DNA of 64,000 bases from assembly GCA_015071005.1 (NCBI GenBank), contig SVIG01000002.1, positions 1 to 64,000 on the forward strand, read 5' to 3'. The position numbers were made by a program, and so were the translations under genes. The number at the start of each line of letters is the position of its first letter. The first letter of the stretch is position 1. Origin of the DNA: Clostridiales bacterium. Its GTDB lineage: Bacteria; Bacillota; Clostridia; Christensenellales; Borkfalkiaceae. This document shows positions 1 through 9,161 of this stretch, piece after piece. The notes under the pieces are model-generated. The model was not told the DNA's origin and did no database searches. It saw nothing but the letters and a program-made list of their open reading frames with translations.

Positions 1-2
1 CA

Positions 3-986
3 AAAAAGGAAATCGCCCAAAATTTGGGCGTACATATCAGCACGATTTATAGAGAATTGCGCCGTGGAGAATATCAGCATAAAATTAACGTTTACGATAA
101 ATATTATGGTGGTAAAATCGGTGAACGTTTTGAAACACGATACAGCTCGGATAAAGCTCACGAAAAATACCTTATGCACCTTAAAAACAAGGGCGCGGAT
201 ATTAAGATTGGGAAAGATTATGAATACGCTGAATATCTTGAAAGAAAGGTTATCGATGAAAAACTTTCCCCTTTGGCTGTTCTCGGAGAAATTAAGCGCA
301 AGGGGTTGAAATTTAATACTTCAATCAGCGTAAACACTTTTTACAAGTATATCGAAAGAGGTTATTTCAGCAGGTTAGAATTAAAACACTTGCCTATGAA
401 AGAAAAACTGCAAAAACAAAAAAAGCGCGGTGTCGTTATTAAACGTGCGCCACGCGGTATTAGTATTGAAAAACGACCTATGGAAGTTTTAGAAAGAAGA
501 ACGTTTGGGCATTGGGAAATGGACTGCGTATGCGGTCCTACTCTCAATACCCTTTTAGTGCTGACCGAACGTTTAACGCGCAAGGAAATTATCTTCCCCA
601 TGCCGAACCAAAAAAGCGAAAGCGTGTTGCGCTGTCTTAATCGGTTAGAGTACCGTTACGGAAAGAATTTCAAAAAGGTATTCAAAAGTATTACGGTAGA
701 TAACGGTTCAGAGTTTTCAGACTTTACAGGGTTACAACGTTCTATTTATAACGGACAGCGCACGACGATTTATTATTGTCACCCATATTGCAGTAGCGAA
801 CGCGGTACAAACGAGCGTATCAATCGTGAAATCCGTAGGTTGATTCCAAAAGGAAGTGATTTATCTAAATACAGCGTTGAGGATATTCAACGTGTCGAAG
901 ATTGGGTGAATAATTATCCTCGGCAGGTATTAGACTTTGCAACGTCAAAAGAGTTGTTTGATAAGCAGTTATTAACCGTAGTGTAA
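3..986 (+). CDS. IS30-family transposase, 5' end truncated by window edge
   Basis: Frame is open to the left edge (KKEIAQNLGVHISTIYRELRRG, IS30-like HTH); the track start at 24 is a TTG inside this HTH. DDE-type core with FGHWEMDCV, ITVDNGSEF and YYCHPYCSSERGTNERINREIRRLIPKG. Confidence 0.93.
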   Translation, partial: KKEIAQNLGVHISTIYRELRRGEYQHKINVYDKYYGGKIGERFETRYSSDKAHEKYLMHLKNKGADIKIGKDYEYAEYLERKVIDEKLSPLAVLGEIKRKGLKFNTSISVNTFYKYIERGYFSRLELKHLPMKEKLQKQKKRGVVIKRAPRGISIEKRPMEVLERRTFGHWEMDCVCGPTLNTLLVLTERLTRKEIIFPMPNQKSESVLRCLNRLEYRYGKNFKKVFKSITVDNGSEFSDFTGLQRSIYNGQRTTIYYCHPYCSSERGTNERINREIRRLIPKGSDLSKYSVEDIQRVEDWVNNYPRQVLDFATSKELFDKQLLTVV

Positions 987-994
987 AAAAGAAA

Positions 995-1045
995 AAACGA
1001 CAAAAGAGAAAGCAAGCGAAGTTGGCTTGTTCTTTTTGTCGTGCA
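995..1045 (+). terminator. Long imperfect hairpin (acgacaaaagagaaagcaagc/gcttgttctttttgtcgt) after transposase
   Basis: Complementary arms directly after the transposase stop; a second GGCGGTGAAAATCACCGCC hairpin with a T-run follows at ~1070-1095. Confidence 0.6.
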
Positions 1046-1217
1046 AAAAAGGTGCATATAAGAGGTAAAAGGCGGTGAAAATCACCGCCTTTTACTATTT
1101 GTTGGGCTTAATTATAGCACATTTATACTTTTTTTTATTTTTTTTGAAAAATTTTCGCAATTACTCTTGACATTTTCAAAAAAAATTGGAAAATGCGAAA
1201 AAAAGTTCTTTCACAAA

Positions 1218-1252
1218 AAAAACGCGGCTACTTTTTCAAGCCGCGTTCTTTT
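1218..1252. terminator. Bidirectional intrinsic terminator
   Basis: aacgcggct...agccgcgtt stem flanked by A and T tracts on both sides. Confidence 0.7.
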
Positions 1253-1398
1253 TATATTCTTTCCCCGTTTGCCCCGTCTGTCTTGGGCGGTGGCAAACTT
1301 TCTTTATTCTCATCCTTCAACGCCGCGATATAGTTCGCGTACTCCTCTTCCGTAATCTTCGGCACTTTTTCCTTCTTGCTTTTTTGGACTTTACTCAT
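1252..1398 (-). CDS. Small charged hypothetical protein downstream of spoIVA (MSKVQKSKKEKVPKITEEEY...)
   Basis: ORF between spoIVA and a terminator; internal Met at 1398 preferred over the track start at 1443. Confidence 0.5.
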   Translation of the reverse strand: MSKVQKSKKEKVPKITEEEYANYIAALKDENKESLPPPKTDGANGERI

Positions 1399-1458
1399 CG
1401 CTAACCCCCAATGGCTTTTGTATGAGTATGCCCCTTTTTCCATTTTTTATTCCCTGCC

Positions 1459-2928
1459 TTAAAAGAGCAAGCAAAACAAATTTGTCTTCCCTTCGTTCAC
1501 GATTTTGGTGACCGTCCGCCGCACCTTTTTCCGAAGCTCGATCGGCATAGCGTTGCTCTTGATAGACAGTTCATCCCCCACCAAGCTACGCAACGATTTA
1601 CCGAAAATGTTCGTTTCGAACACCTTTTCCTGCCCCTCGTCGTAGGTTTTGCGCGTTTCTTCGACGAACTCTTCCCCTTGCTGTTTCGTGCCGATAATCG
1701 GGCAAACCAAGCCCGTCACGTCCACTTTGACGATATGATACCCCGTCGCTTTCGCCTTGAACTCTACGCCGTAGCTTGCGCCCTTTTTGATAAGCTTTGG
1801 CTTTTGCAATTCGTACTCGCTCTCCTGCGGATACACAATCCCATACCCGTTTTCTTCCGCGCTCTTCAAAGCGTCCTTGACCTTTGCATATTCCTTTTTA
1901 ATACACGCAAATGCTTGCAAATATTGCATGAGCGCAAGATCGTCGTCGATTGATTCGTCGCATACCTGCCCCAATGCTTTATAGAAAGCGCACTCTTTTA
2001 CACCGACCGTAATTTCCGCTTTACCACTCCCCAAATCCATACGGATTTCTTCGGGATTCAAAAAGTCCGAGTCCGCGTCAAAAAGCGTTTCAAGCGCAAA
2101 GCAATCGCGCATCTTTTTGACGTTTGCCGCCGCCCCTTTTACTTGTTCAAGCAAAGCGGACACCGCGCCGTCCGTTTCGGGGAAGGATTGCAGCCACTTG
2201 GGGATCTTCACGTCGATACGGGTGACGGGGAACTCGAAAAGGGCTTTTTGGAGTAAATCCAAAATCTCTTTTTCACCCATCTTTTCCACGTTCAACGCGA
2301 CCACGGGTACGCCGTATCTATCTTCGAGCGACTTTTTGAGCGCCGTCACCGAGCTGGGCTTTTGGCAATTCAACACCACGATAAACGGCTTGCCAATTTC
2401 CTTCAATTCTTCCACCGTCCGCGCTTCGGCGCTTTCGTAGTTTGCCCGCGGAAGCTCCGTCACCGAGCCATCCGTCGTCACCAAAACCCCGATCGTCGAA
2501 TGCTCGCGGATTACCTTTTGCGTACCCACTTCCGCCGCCTTTTCAAAGGGCATCTCTTGCTCGTGCCAAGGGGTTTTTACCAATCTCGGCGCGCCGTCCT
2601 CTTCAAAACCGCTCGCCCCTTCCACCGCAAAGCCAACGCAATCCACGAGCCGAATACTCGCCTCCGCACCGCTCGCAATAGCGATTTTCGCCGCTTTTGC
2701 CGGCACGAATTTCGGCTCGGTCGTCATCACCGTTTTCCCTGCCGCCGCTTGGGGCAGTTCGTCGATCATCACGCTCTTTTCCGGTTCGTTTGTCTTTGGA
2801 ATCACGAGCGTTTCCATAAAACGCTTAATAAAAGTCGATTTTCCCGTTCTAACCGGCCCCACTACGCCGATATAGATATCCCCGTTCGTGCGATTCGCGA
2901 TATCTTCGTATACGCTGTAATTTTCCAT
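1459..2928 (-). CDS. spoIVA: Stage IV sporulation protein A (spore coat morphogenetic ATPase)
   Basis: N-terminus MENYSVYEDIANRTNGDIYIGVVGPVRTGKSTFIKRFMETLVIP and C-terminus ending NLFCLLF are characteristic of SpoIVA; 489 aa. Confidence 0.97.
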   Translation of the reverse strand: MENYSVYEDIANRTNGDIYIGVVGPVRTGKSTFIKRFMETLVIPKTNEPEKSVMIDELPQAAAGKTVMTTEPKFVPAKAAKIAIASGAEASIRLVDCVGFAVEGASGFEEDGAPRLVKTPWHEQEMPFEKAAEVGTQKVIREHSTIGVLVTTDGSVTELPRANYESAEARTVEELKEIGKPFIVVLNCQKPSSVTALKKSLEDRYGVPVVALNVEKMGEKEILDLLQKALFEFPVTRIDVKIPKWLQSFPETDGAVSALLEQVKGAAANVKKMRDCFALETLFDADSDFLNPEEIRMDLGSGKAEITVGVKECAFYKALGQVCDESIDDDLALMQYLQAFACIKKEYAKVKDALKSAEENGYGIVYPQESEYELQKPKLIKKGASYGVEFKAKATGYHIVKVDVTGLVCPIIGTKQQGEEFVEETRKTYDEGQEKVFETNIFGKSLRSLVGDELSIKSNAMPIELRKKVRRTVTKIVNEGKTNLFCLLF

Positions 2929-2952
2929 CTACGACCTCCCATCGTATTTGCG

Positions 2953-2999
2953 AAAAAAAATCTCCGCATAAAACCCTACGGCTTACTATATGCGGAGAA
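2953..2999 (-). terminator. Intrinsic terminator
   Basis: tctccgcata...tatgcggaga stem followed on minus strand by T8. Confidence 0.75.
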
Positions 3000-3022
3000 T
3001 ACCTTGCGTATGCTATTTTATT

Positions 3023-3841
3023 TTAATTTTTAATTCCTTCTTTGGCAGACGCGTCCTCGATTGCCAAATAGTCTTTATCTTGCGAGAAATCTCTCGGCTC
3101 GTTGTACTCGCCGCCCAACGCTTCAATCGCATATTTCAGCTCTTGGAACTCTACAAACCCAATCGCTTGGTCTTCAATCCTCTCTAAAAGATAAGGCAAA
3201 GCGCGATCGTCGCCGTACGCCGCCAAATAACTTGCGCGCATCGGCGTTTTCTCATCGCCAAGACGGAATTCTTTCAGCAAAATGTCAAATACCCAATCTT
3301 CCTTATTCTTAACGCGCGAGAGAATTTCGAGCATGTACTCCGTCGCAATCCCCTTTTCGTAGACTGCCTTTACGCGGTCCTTCACTTCGTCCGCGTGCAA
3401 GCGGAAAATATCCGCAATATCGCTGCGTACGTCTTCGTCCAAGCGGTTTTCCGTCAAAATTGCAAAGTACGCGTCAAACGCCTTTTCATCGTCGCCAAGC
3501 AGGTTAATCGCGTACGAAACGGTCTGCGTATCCTCACCCTCCAACAAGGGCAAAAGGGTTTCCGCCGCGCCGCGCGATTCGATTTCCGCGCACAAAAACT
3601 CGGGTACGGGTACGTCTTGAACAAGGTGGGCTTTTAACATTTCCACAAGCTCTAAATCGCTCGCTTTTGCGTAATATTGCTTGGGCGTACACCCAAGTTT
3701 CGCAATAAAGGTATCCCCGAATTTTTTGTAGAGCTTGGGAATAACGTCCTCCCATTCCCTTTCGGTGTGTTTTTTCTTATTTTCAGACATATATTGCGCG
3801 AGCTTTTCGTCAAACAAGCCGTCAAAATCTATGAGTTTCAT
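3023..3841 (-). CDS. HEAT-repeat-like hypothetical protein
   Basis: Helical-repeat-like sequence (AAETLLPLLEGEDTQTVSYAINLLGDDEKAFDAYFAIL); 4-bp overlap with upstream TPR gene. Confidence 0.6.
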   Translation of the reverse strand: MKLIDFDGLFDEKLAQYMSENKKKHTEREWEDVIPKLYKKFGDTFIAKLGCTPKQYYAKASDLELVEMLKAHLVQDVPVPEFLCAEIESRGAAETLLPLLEGEDTQTVSYAINLLGDDEKAFDAYFAILTENRLDEDVRSDIADIFRLHADEVKDRVKAVYEKGIATEYMLEILSRVKNKEDWVFDILLKEFRLGDEKTPMRASYLAAYGDDRALPYLLERIEDQAIGFVEFQELKYAIEALGGEYNEPRDFSQDKDYLAIEDASAKEGIKN

Positions 3842-5556
3842 TCGTTTTCTCCGTTTTTTATTATTTCCGCGTTTACAATACTCTCACTCAATACGTAAGA
3901 CGTCAAAACGCGCGTTTTGGCAAGATTCGCGTCAAAGGAATAAGCGATTTTCTCGGGATCGCTACCGAGCTCCTTCAACCCCGAAAGCATAAAGATCGCG
4001 CAAGCACAATCGTCGGTGTTATCGAGCAAATCAAGCGCGTTTTCTCTTTCCAAAGCACGATAGAGCTTTTCCGCGGCAGACTTGATTTTTTCACCGTGCA
4101 TTTCGCTCAAAATCACGAATTTGGACGCCACTTTCGCGTACCCTTCCAAGTATTTCGCGCGGCGTTTTCTACCGATTTTGATACGGGGCAGGTAAATTTC
4201 GCGGTAGATATTGCAAAGCACCAAGCCAAGCTCCATATCTTCGTTTCGTTCCATGAGCATACGCAACGTTTCGATTTTCAGCGCGTCGAGCACTTCAAAA
4301 TCAAGCAAGACGTCCTGTATAAAATCATCCGCGCGCACGTGCACCGCCGTAGCAAGCGCCAAATACTGCAAATCGTGATCCGCGCCGTCCATTTCGTCAA
4401 AGCACCACGAAAAATATCCGTCGTGCAGGACGAGCAAACCAAAAATTTGCGCTTCGTCCTTGGACATACCCCCCACTTTCAGCAAGGACGCGCACCGCTC
4501 CTCGCGCTCGTTTTGGGGTAAATGGTAAAAATAGGTGAATTCCGTCGGGGGAAATACCCCTTCTTCTTCGTCGCGCTCTCTGCGCAGGGCTTTGAGATAG
4601 TATTTCGCGACTTCCGCATCGGGATAAATCGTACAAAGTCGATCCAAAATTTTTTCCGCATCGTCTACGTGACCGCTCTTATACGCGGCAACCGCTTGGA
4701 AATAGAGCATACGCCCATCGTAGGGCATTTTGCCGTCCAAAAGCTTAAAGGTATTATACGCCTGCTCGTGCAAACCGTTTTCACAACAAACGGTGGCGAC
4801 CTTGTAAATATCGTCCGTATTCTCGATTTTTCGCTCGCACAAACGATAGGCGATTTCCCTACTTTCCTCGTTCCTGCCCTGTTCCAAATACACGGCGGCA
4901 AGCGTTGCCAAAGCGCGAATATCGTCGGGATCGTCCTGCAAAAGCGCAAGACAAATTTTTTCCGCTTCGTCCTTTTCCCCTGCGAGCAAATGCGCTACCG
5001 CCTGCATTTCTTTAGCGGACGCGTATTCCTTAGCCCCTTTTGCGATCTTGGAAAACTCCGCAACCGCGCGCTTACAATCCCCCATTTTTAACGCTTTCGA
5101 GCCGATCGCCACTTCCTTGGAATAATCGGCAAGCTCGGGTGGATACACAAAACGGAATTTGTCCTTTTTCTTGACCGAAAAAGCTTCCGCTATATCGAGC
5201 TTTGTTTCGACGGGAATGGTCTCGTCCACGTCGATGAGTTTGTTATAATAATACGCCGCCTGACTCTCGTTGCCAAGACTTAAAAAGTTCGCGGCAAGGC
5301 TTTCGTACACTTCGGGTAAATCGTCCTCGTGCGCGATATCCAAAAGCTGAAAAAGACAGTTAATCGCCGAGCCGTGCAAGCCCATCGCCTCGTAAATATC
5401 CGCAAGGCGCGCGAAAACGTCAGGATCGTTGCCGTGCTCCTCTTGCTCCTTATGCGCAAGCCGAAGCGCGGAAAGATACTTCCCGTCGTTATAGAATTTA
5501 TCCGCTATTTTCCCAAGCGTTTTTCGGCTGAAATCAATCGCTTTCGTGCTGCCCAT
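3838..5556 (-). CDS. Tetratricopeptide-repeat protein
   Basis: Repeated TPR-like motifs (ALRLAHKEQEEHGNDPDVFARLADIYEAMGLHGSAINCLFQ). Confidence 0.75.
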   Translation of the reverse strand: MGSTKAIDFSRKTLGKIADKFYNDGKYLSALRLAHKEQEEHGNDPDVFARLADIYEAMGLHGSAINCLFQLLDIAHEDDLPEVYESLAANFLSLGNESQAAYYYNKLIDVDETIPVETKLDIAEAFSVKKKDKFRFVYPPELADYSKEVAIGSKALKMGDCKRAVAEFSKIAKGAKEYASAKEMQAVAHLLAGEKDEAEKICLALLQDDPDDIRALATLAAVYLEQGRNEESREIAYRLCERKIENTDDIYKVATVCCENGLHEQAYNTFKLLDGKMPYDGRMLYFQAVAAYKSGHVDDAEKILDRLCTIYPDAEVAKYYLKALRRERDEEEGVFPPTEFTYFYHLPQNEREERCASLLKVGGMSKDEAQIFGLLVLHDGYFSWCFDEMDGADHDLQYLALATAVHVRADDFIQDVLLDFEVLDALKIETLRMLMERNEDMELGLVLCNIYREIYLPRIKIGRKRRAKYLEGYAKVASKFVILSEMHGEKIKSAAEKLYRALERENALDLLDNTDDCACAIFMLSGLKELGSDPEKIAYSFDANLAKTRVLTSYVLSESIVNAEIIKNGENE

Positions 5557-5586
5557 AAGTACCTACTTTCTTATCTTAATCCTTTG

Positions 5587-6447
5587 TTATTTTTCCTTTT
5601 TCGGAAAAAGATGATCGGCATCTTCTTCCGTGAATTCATAATCGGTGTTGCAATAATGACAATGAATCCGCGCCGCGCCGTCCTCTTGAATAATCTGACG
5701 AAGCTGCGCTTCCCCAAGAGATACGAGTACGCGCAATAAATATCTTCTCGAACAGTTGCATTTGTACTTTGCCGTTCGTTCTTCCCAAACTCGTTTATCG
5801 CCATCAAAGCACTCTTCGACAACCGCCGTAACGCCCTGCGCTTTTACCTTTTCCAAAAGCGTCGCCAAATCCAACGCCTGCACCTTTTCTTGCGTAGCAA
5901 GCGGCGCGAAGGGCAACGGCTGCACAGCGATTACGCCTGCGAATACGCAGTCCCCTTGTTCGTCAAATTCCACGCTCGTTTTAATGCGGGTGGGGAGCTG
6001 TTCGCTAATACGGAAATATTCTTCAAAAGCTTCGTCCACACCGCCATTTTGCGGTAAAGCGCACGAACCGACGAACGGTCTACTATACCCATCGTCGCGA
6101 ATAATCGTGAGCGAACCGCCCGTCCCAAACGGATTCAACGCGGACACGCCCCCGTCCATTTGCGTATTTCCAATATAACCGCGCATATAAAGACTTTGAT
6201 TGCCCGAGATGGCAATCTCGTCGCACGCGCCGTCCGATTTTAAGGAAAGGGAAATTTCCCCGACCGCGTTTTTCAAGCACGCGCTCATAAAGGTCATTGC
6301 GGAAATCGCTTCCCCAAACGTACGCGCGGAATCTTGCGATAAGCGGTGGCGCTTTATGCCTTCCTTGACAAGCTCCGTCGTGTCCGCTACCGTAAGCGAA
6401 ACTTGGGCGTCGTATATTAAAGTGCGAAGCAAATTCTTCATAATCAA
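5587..6447 (-). CDS. hslO: Hsp33 redox-regulated chaperonin
   Basis: C-terminal zinc motif KCNCSR...CHYCNTDYEF (CxC...CxxC) and Hsp33 N-terminal fold sequence. Confidence 0.95.
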   Translation of the reverse strand: MIMKNLLRTLIYDAQVSLTVADTTELVKEGIKRHRLSQDSARTFGEAISAMTFMSACLKNAVGEISLSLKSDGACDEIAISGNQSLYMRGYIGNTQMDGGVSALNPFGTGGSLTIIRDDGYSRPFVGSCALPQNGGVDEAFEEYFRISEQLPTRIKTSVEFDEQGDCVFAGVIAVQPLPFAPLATQEKVQALDLATLLEKVKAQGVTAVVEECFDGDKRVWEERTAKYKCNCSRRYLLRVLVSLGEAQLRQIIQEDGAARIHCHYCNTDYEFTEEDADHLFPKKEK

Positions 6448-7178
6448 TTCCTTTGCGCTAAAAACGTCAAGCGGTCGGCAGTAGCCTTATCCCCGCCGAA
6501 ATGCCCTTCTACGGAAAGTACGCGAAAACCGCTCTCTTCCAAAGCCGTGATAATTTCCGTTTCCGTATAGATATACTGTCTATGCCGCTCGTCCAAGCGT
6601 TCAAACGCACCGTCCGTGCGCTTGACAAACAGAGTGACGTCCATCGTGACTCCGTCTTCTTCGGGCTTGTTAAAGCTCATATACGTCACGTCGTCGCGAT
6701 CGTCCACGCATACAGTATCTGCAATTTTCAAACGGATTTTTCTCTCCGAGCTCACGTCAAAAAGGAAAATCCCACCTTTTTTCAGCGCCGCTTTTACCGA
6801 CTTAAACGCCTTGCTAAGCTTTTGTTTGGGAATATAGTTTACGCAATCGTTAATCGCCGTTGCAAAATCGTACTTTTTCGGCGTACGGAAACTCGTGATA
6901 TCCCCTAAAAGATACTCGCTTCTTATCCCTTTTTTAAGCGCCGTTTCCTGCGCGTAATCAAGCATTTCGGGAGAAATATCCAAGCCCGTCATTTGATAGC
7001 CTTGCTTTTGGAAAGCGCGCGTAAACCAGCCGCCGCCGCAACCTACGTCCAACCCAACGGACAAAGGAAATGCGCGGAGCTTTTCAATTAAATACTGCGA
7101 CCAATTTTCATAGTCGCAGTCATCGTTAAGATATTCAAACCATTTGGCAAGATTTGCATACGCTGCTTTTCTTTCCAT
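6444..7178 (-). CDS. Class I SAM-dependent methyltransferase
   Basis: SAM motif GLDVGCGGGWFTRAFQKQGYQMTGLDISPEML; start MERKAAYANLAKWFEYL preferred over track start 7229, which lies inside a hairpin. Confidence 0.85.
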   Translation of the reverse strand: MERKAAYANLAKWFEYLNDDCDYENWSQYLIEKLRAFPLSVGLDVGCGGGWFTRAFQKQGYQMTGLDISPEMLDYAQETALKKGIRSEYLLGDITSFRTPKKYDFATAINDCVNYIPKQKLSKAFKSVKAALKKGGIFLFDVSSERKIRLKIADTVCVDDRDDVTYMSFNKPEEDGVTMDVTLFVKRTDGAFERLDERHRQYIYTETEIITALEESGFRVLSVEGHFGGDKATADRLTFLAQRN

Positions 7179-7210
7179 ATCCATATCCTTGATATTGTAC
7201 TTTTGGATGC

Positions 7211-7240
7211 GTGGGGCGTAAATTATCAATTACGCCCCAC
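7211..7240. other. Intergenic hairpin gtggggcgtaa/ttacgccccac
   Basis: 11-bp perfect inverted repeat with no T-tract on the minus strand. Confidence 0.6.
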
Positions 7241-7254
7241 GTTGTTTCTAAAAT

Positions 7255-7320
7255 TTAGAGATGCGAGCCATTCAAAACACGCCAATCGATGCCGAAATGC
7301 GAAGTATATACGATGTTTTA
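7255..7320 (-). repeat. Shortened copy of a dispersed intergenic repeat
   Basis: gatgccgaaatgcgaagtatatacgatgtttta matches 19192-19224; agatgcgag matches the other end. Confidence 0.55.
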
Positions 7321-8631
7321 TTTATCGTTGAGCATCTTCGGCGGCTTTAACTTCGCCCCACGTTTTTTCTTACCGCGTGCCGCGTCTTCTTCTTGCAAAG
7401 CGCGTTCGCGTTCTTCAAACTGTTTGTTGTATTCTACGTAGCGAAGATCGTTCTTATGCTCTTCTGCATACGCTTCGTTGTCCTCGATAATCGCTTGTTT
7501 ACTTTCGCGCAATTTCTTCAAGTCTTCACGGCTGAAGGACTGCGGAAGCTCGTAAATTTGCATAGAGTCGTCAATCGGCTTAATCGGCCGCGCAACCAAC
7601 TTGGAACGTCCGTGAGAAAGAAGCATACGTTGATATTCGATCGCCGCAGCGCTGTCGTCCCCCGTAAGCTCCGTCTTGGAAGAGCCGTCCTTGCTGTAAA
7701 TACCTCTGCCCACTTTCGCGCCTTGAATCTTGGGGTTGATATACTTATCAAATACCCATTGTGCGAAGTCAAGCCATACCAAAAGCGCATACGCAAGCCC
7801 GAAAACAAGCACGAGTATAAGCCCGAGCATCATAAGGAACGAGCCGCCAACGCCCACCAAAATGAAGGGCAAAAGCGCCAACAAACCGAAAAATACCGTT
7901 TGCGGAAGAGTACCGATCGACATCAAGAAGGAGTTCTTGAAAAGGGTAAAGAAACGCATTTTATAGTTTACGCCGAGCGCGATCATCCAGACAGACATCA
8001 TAAGCCCCATCGCCATAAACAAATAGCTTGCGCCCTGCGAGATTTTCAACAAGGTTCTTTGCCAACCCGGCATATTCCCCACAACAAGCGAGAATTCCGA
8101 GAAATTGACAAGCGCCGACGAAAGCATGAGTACAATCGTGAAGAAAAGCGCCGTTTGCAATGCGTTTTTATAATTGAGCTTTACGCCGCGCCAGAAATCG
8201 TTCGCAACGAAGATACCTTCCGTCCAAACCATATTTCTGATAACGTACATGCCGCCTGCAAGCCCTACCGCCGCGATAAAGCAAGCGAGGAAAATACCAA
8301 TTTGCGTATAGAAATTGTTTTGCAAGGTGTTCCACTCCGCAAGACCGACCAAATTCGGGTAAACGGGGTAGCCGTTACCGATATTTGCGCCGAACGGATT
8401 GGTCACGCTCGTCGTTTCCGACATCATATTGCCGATAATAATTACCGCGAATAAGGGAATGAAGAAAATAAGCGTTAAGAGGTTGACCTTGAAAATCTTC
8501 CCGAAGTTTCCCTTGAAAATATCCCAAAAAAGCGACCAACGGTTCGTCGGAAGCGTACTTCTCGCATATTCTTCACTTCTCTCTTTGCCTTCCAGCATAC
8601 GGGCGATAAGCCCTTTCTTCTGTTGCGCCAT
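7318..8631 (-). CDS. Polytopic membrane protein, possibly DUF624/YesL-like
   Basis: Several hydrophobic segments (VNLLTLIFFIPLFAVIIIGNMM, IGIFLACFIAAVGLAGGMYVI); charged C-terminal tail. Confidence 0.6.
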   Translation of the reverse strand: MAQQKKGLIARMLEGKERSEEYARSTLPTNRWSLFWDIFKGNFGKIFKVNLLTLIFFIPLFAVIIIGNMMSETTSVTNPFGANIGNGYPVYPNLVGLAEWNTLQNNFYTQIGIFLACFIAAVGLAGGMYVIRNMVWTEGIFVANDFWRGVKLNYKNALQTALFFTIVLMLSSALVNFSEFSLVVGNMPGWQRTLLKISQGASYLFMAMGLMMSVWMIALGVNYKMRFFTLFKNSFLMSIGTLPQTVFFGLLALLPFILVGVGGSFLMMLGLILVLVFGLAYALLVWLDFAQWVFDKYINPKIQGAKVGRGIYSKDGSSKTELTGDDSAAAIEYQRMLLSHGRSKLVARPIKPIDDSMQIYELPQSFSREDLKKLRESKQAIIEDNEAYAEEHKNDLRYVEYNKQFEERERALQEEDAARGKKKRGAKLKPPKMLNDK

Positions 8632-8875
8632 TACAATACTCCATTTACTTTCTTCGTCCGCGTCACGCCGCGCTTATGAATATATACCCGCAATGGGCGC
8701 GCGTAAAACACGCGCAGGACGATTACCTTTCTATTTTACTACAAATTTGTGATTATTTCAAGGAATTTAAGGAAAAATTTGAAATTATTTCGAGGATTTT
8801 TTGTAAAAAATCCGCCAAAGCGGTATTTCCTTATAAAAAAGCTTTGACTTTTCCTTTTTTATATGCTAAAATGTA

Positions 8876-9058
8876 TGCAATAAATAGAGGAGCGGACGAA
8901 CATCAGTACGCGAGCGCCAAGTAGGTTTTAGGGCAAACTTACGCTTGAAGGCACGCGGAAAGGGTATCGCCGCCGAAGCGCACGCTTGTCCCCTTGCGCT
9001 GGGCATGCGGGAGAATACCCGTATGACTGTCACCGTACGTGATGAGCTATTTAGTGCA
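8876..9058 (+). ncRNA. Lysine riboswitch (L box)
   Basis: Complementary P1 arms tgca-a-taaatag/ctattta-g-tgca enclose aggagcggac...cagtacgcg...ggaaagggtatcgccgccgaagcg...ctgggcatgcgggagaataccc...gactgtcacc, matching the lysine riboswitch pattern; located upstream of asd-dapA-dapB. Confidence 0.92.
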
Positions 9059-9118
9059 AGAGCGTTCTCGCTCTTTTTACACGGCTTATTTTCGGACGGG
9101 GACGTTTCCCGTCTTTTT
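9059..9118 (+). terminator. Two tandem intrinsic terminators after the riboswitch
   Basis: agagcg-ttct-cgctct followed by T-run (9059-9078), and gacggg...cccgtc followed by T-run (9095-9118). Confidence 0.75.
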
Positions 9119-9161
9119 ATTTTAGTTTGTTACCATTTTTTACATAAAAGGAGATAAAATT

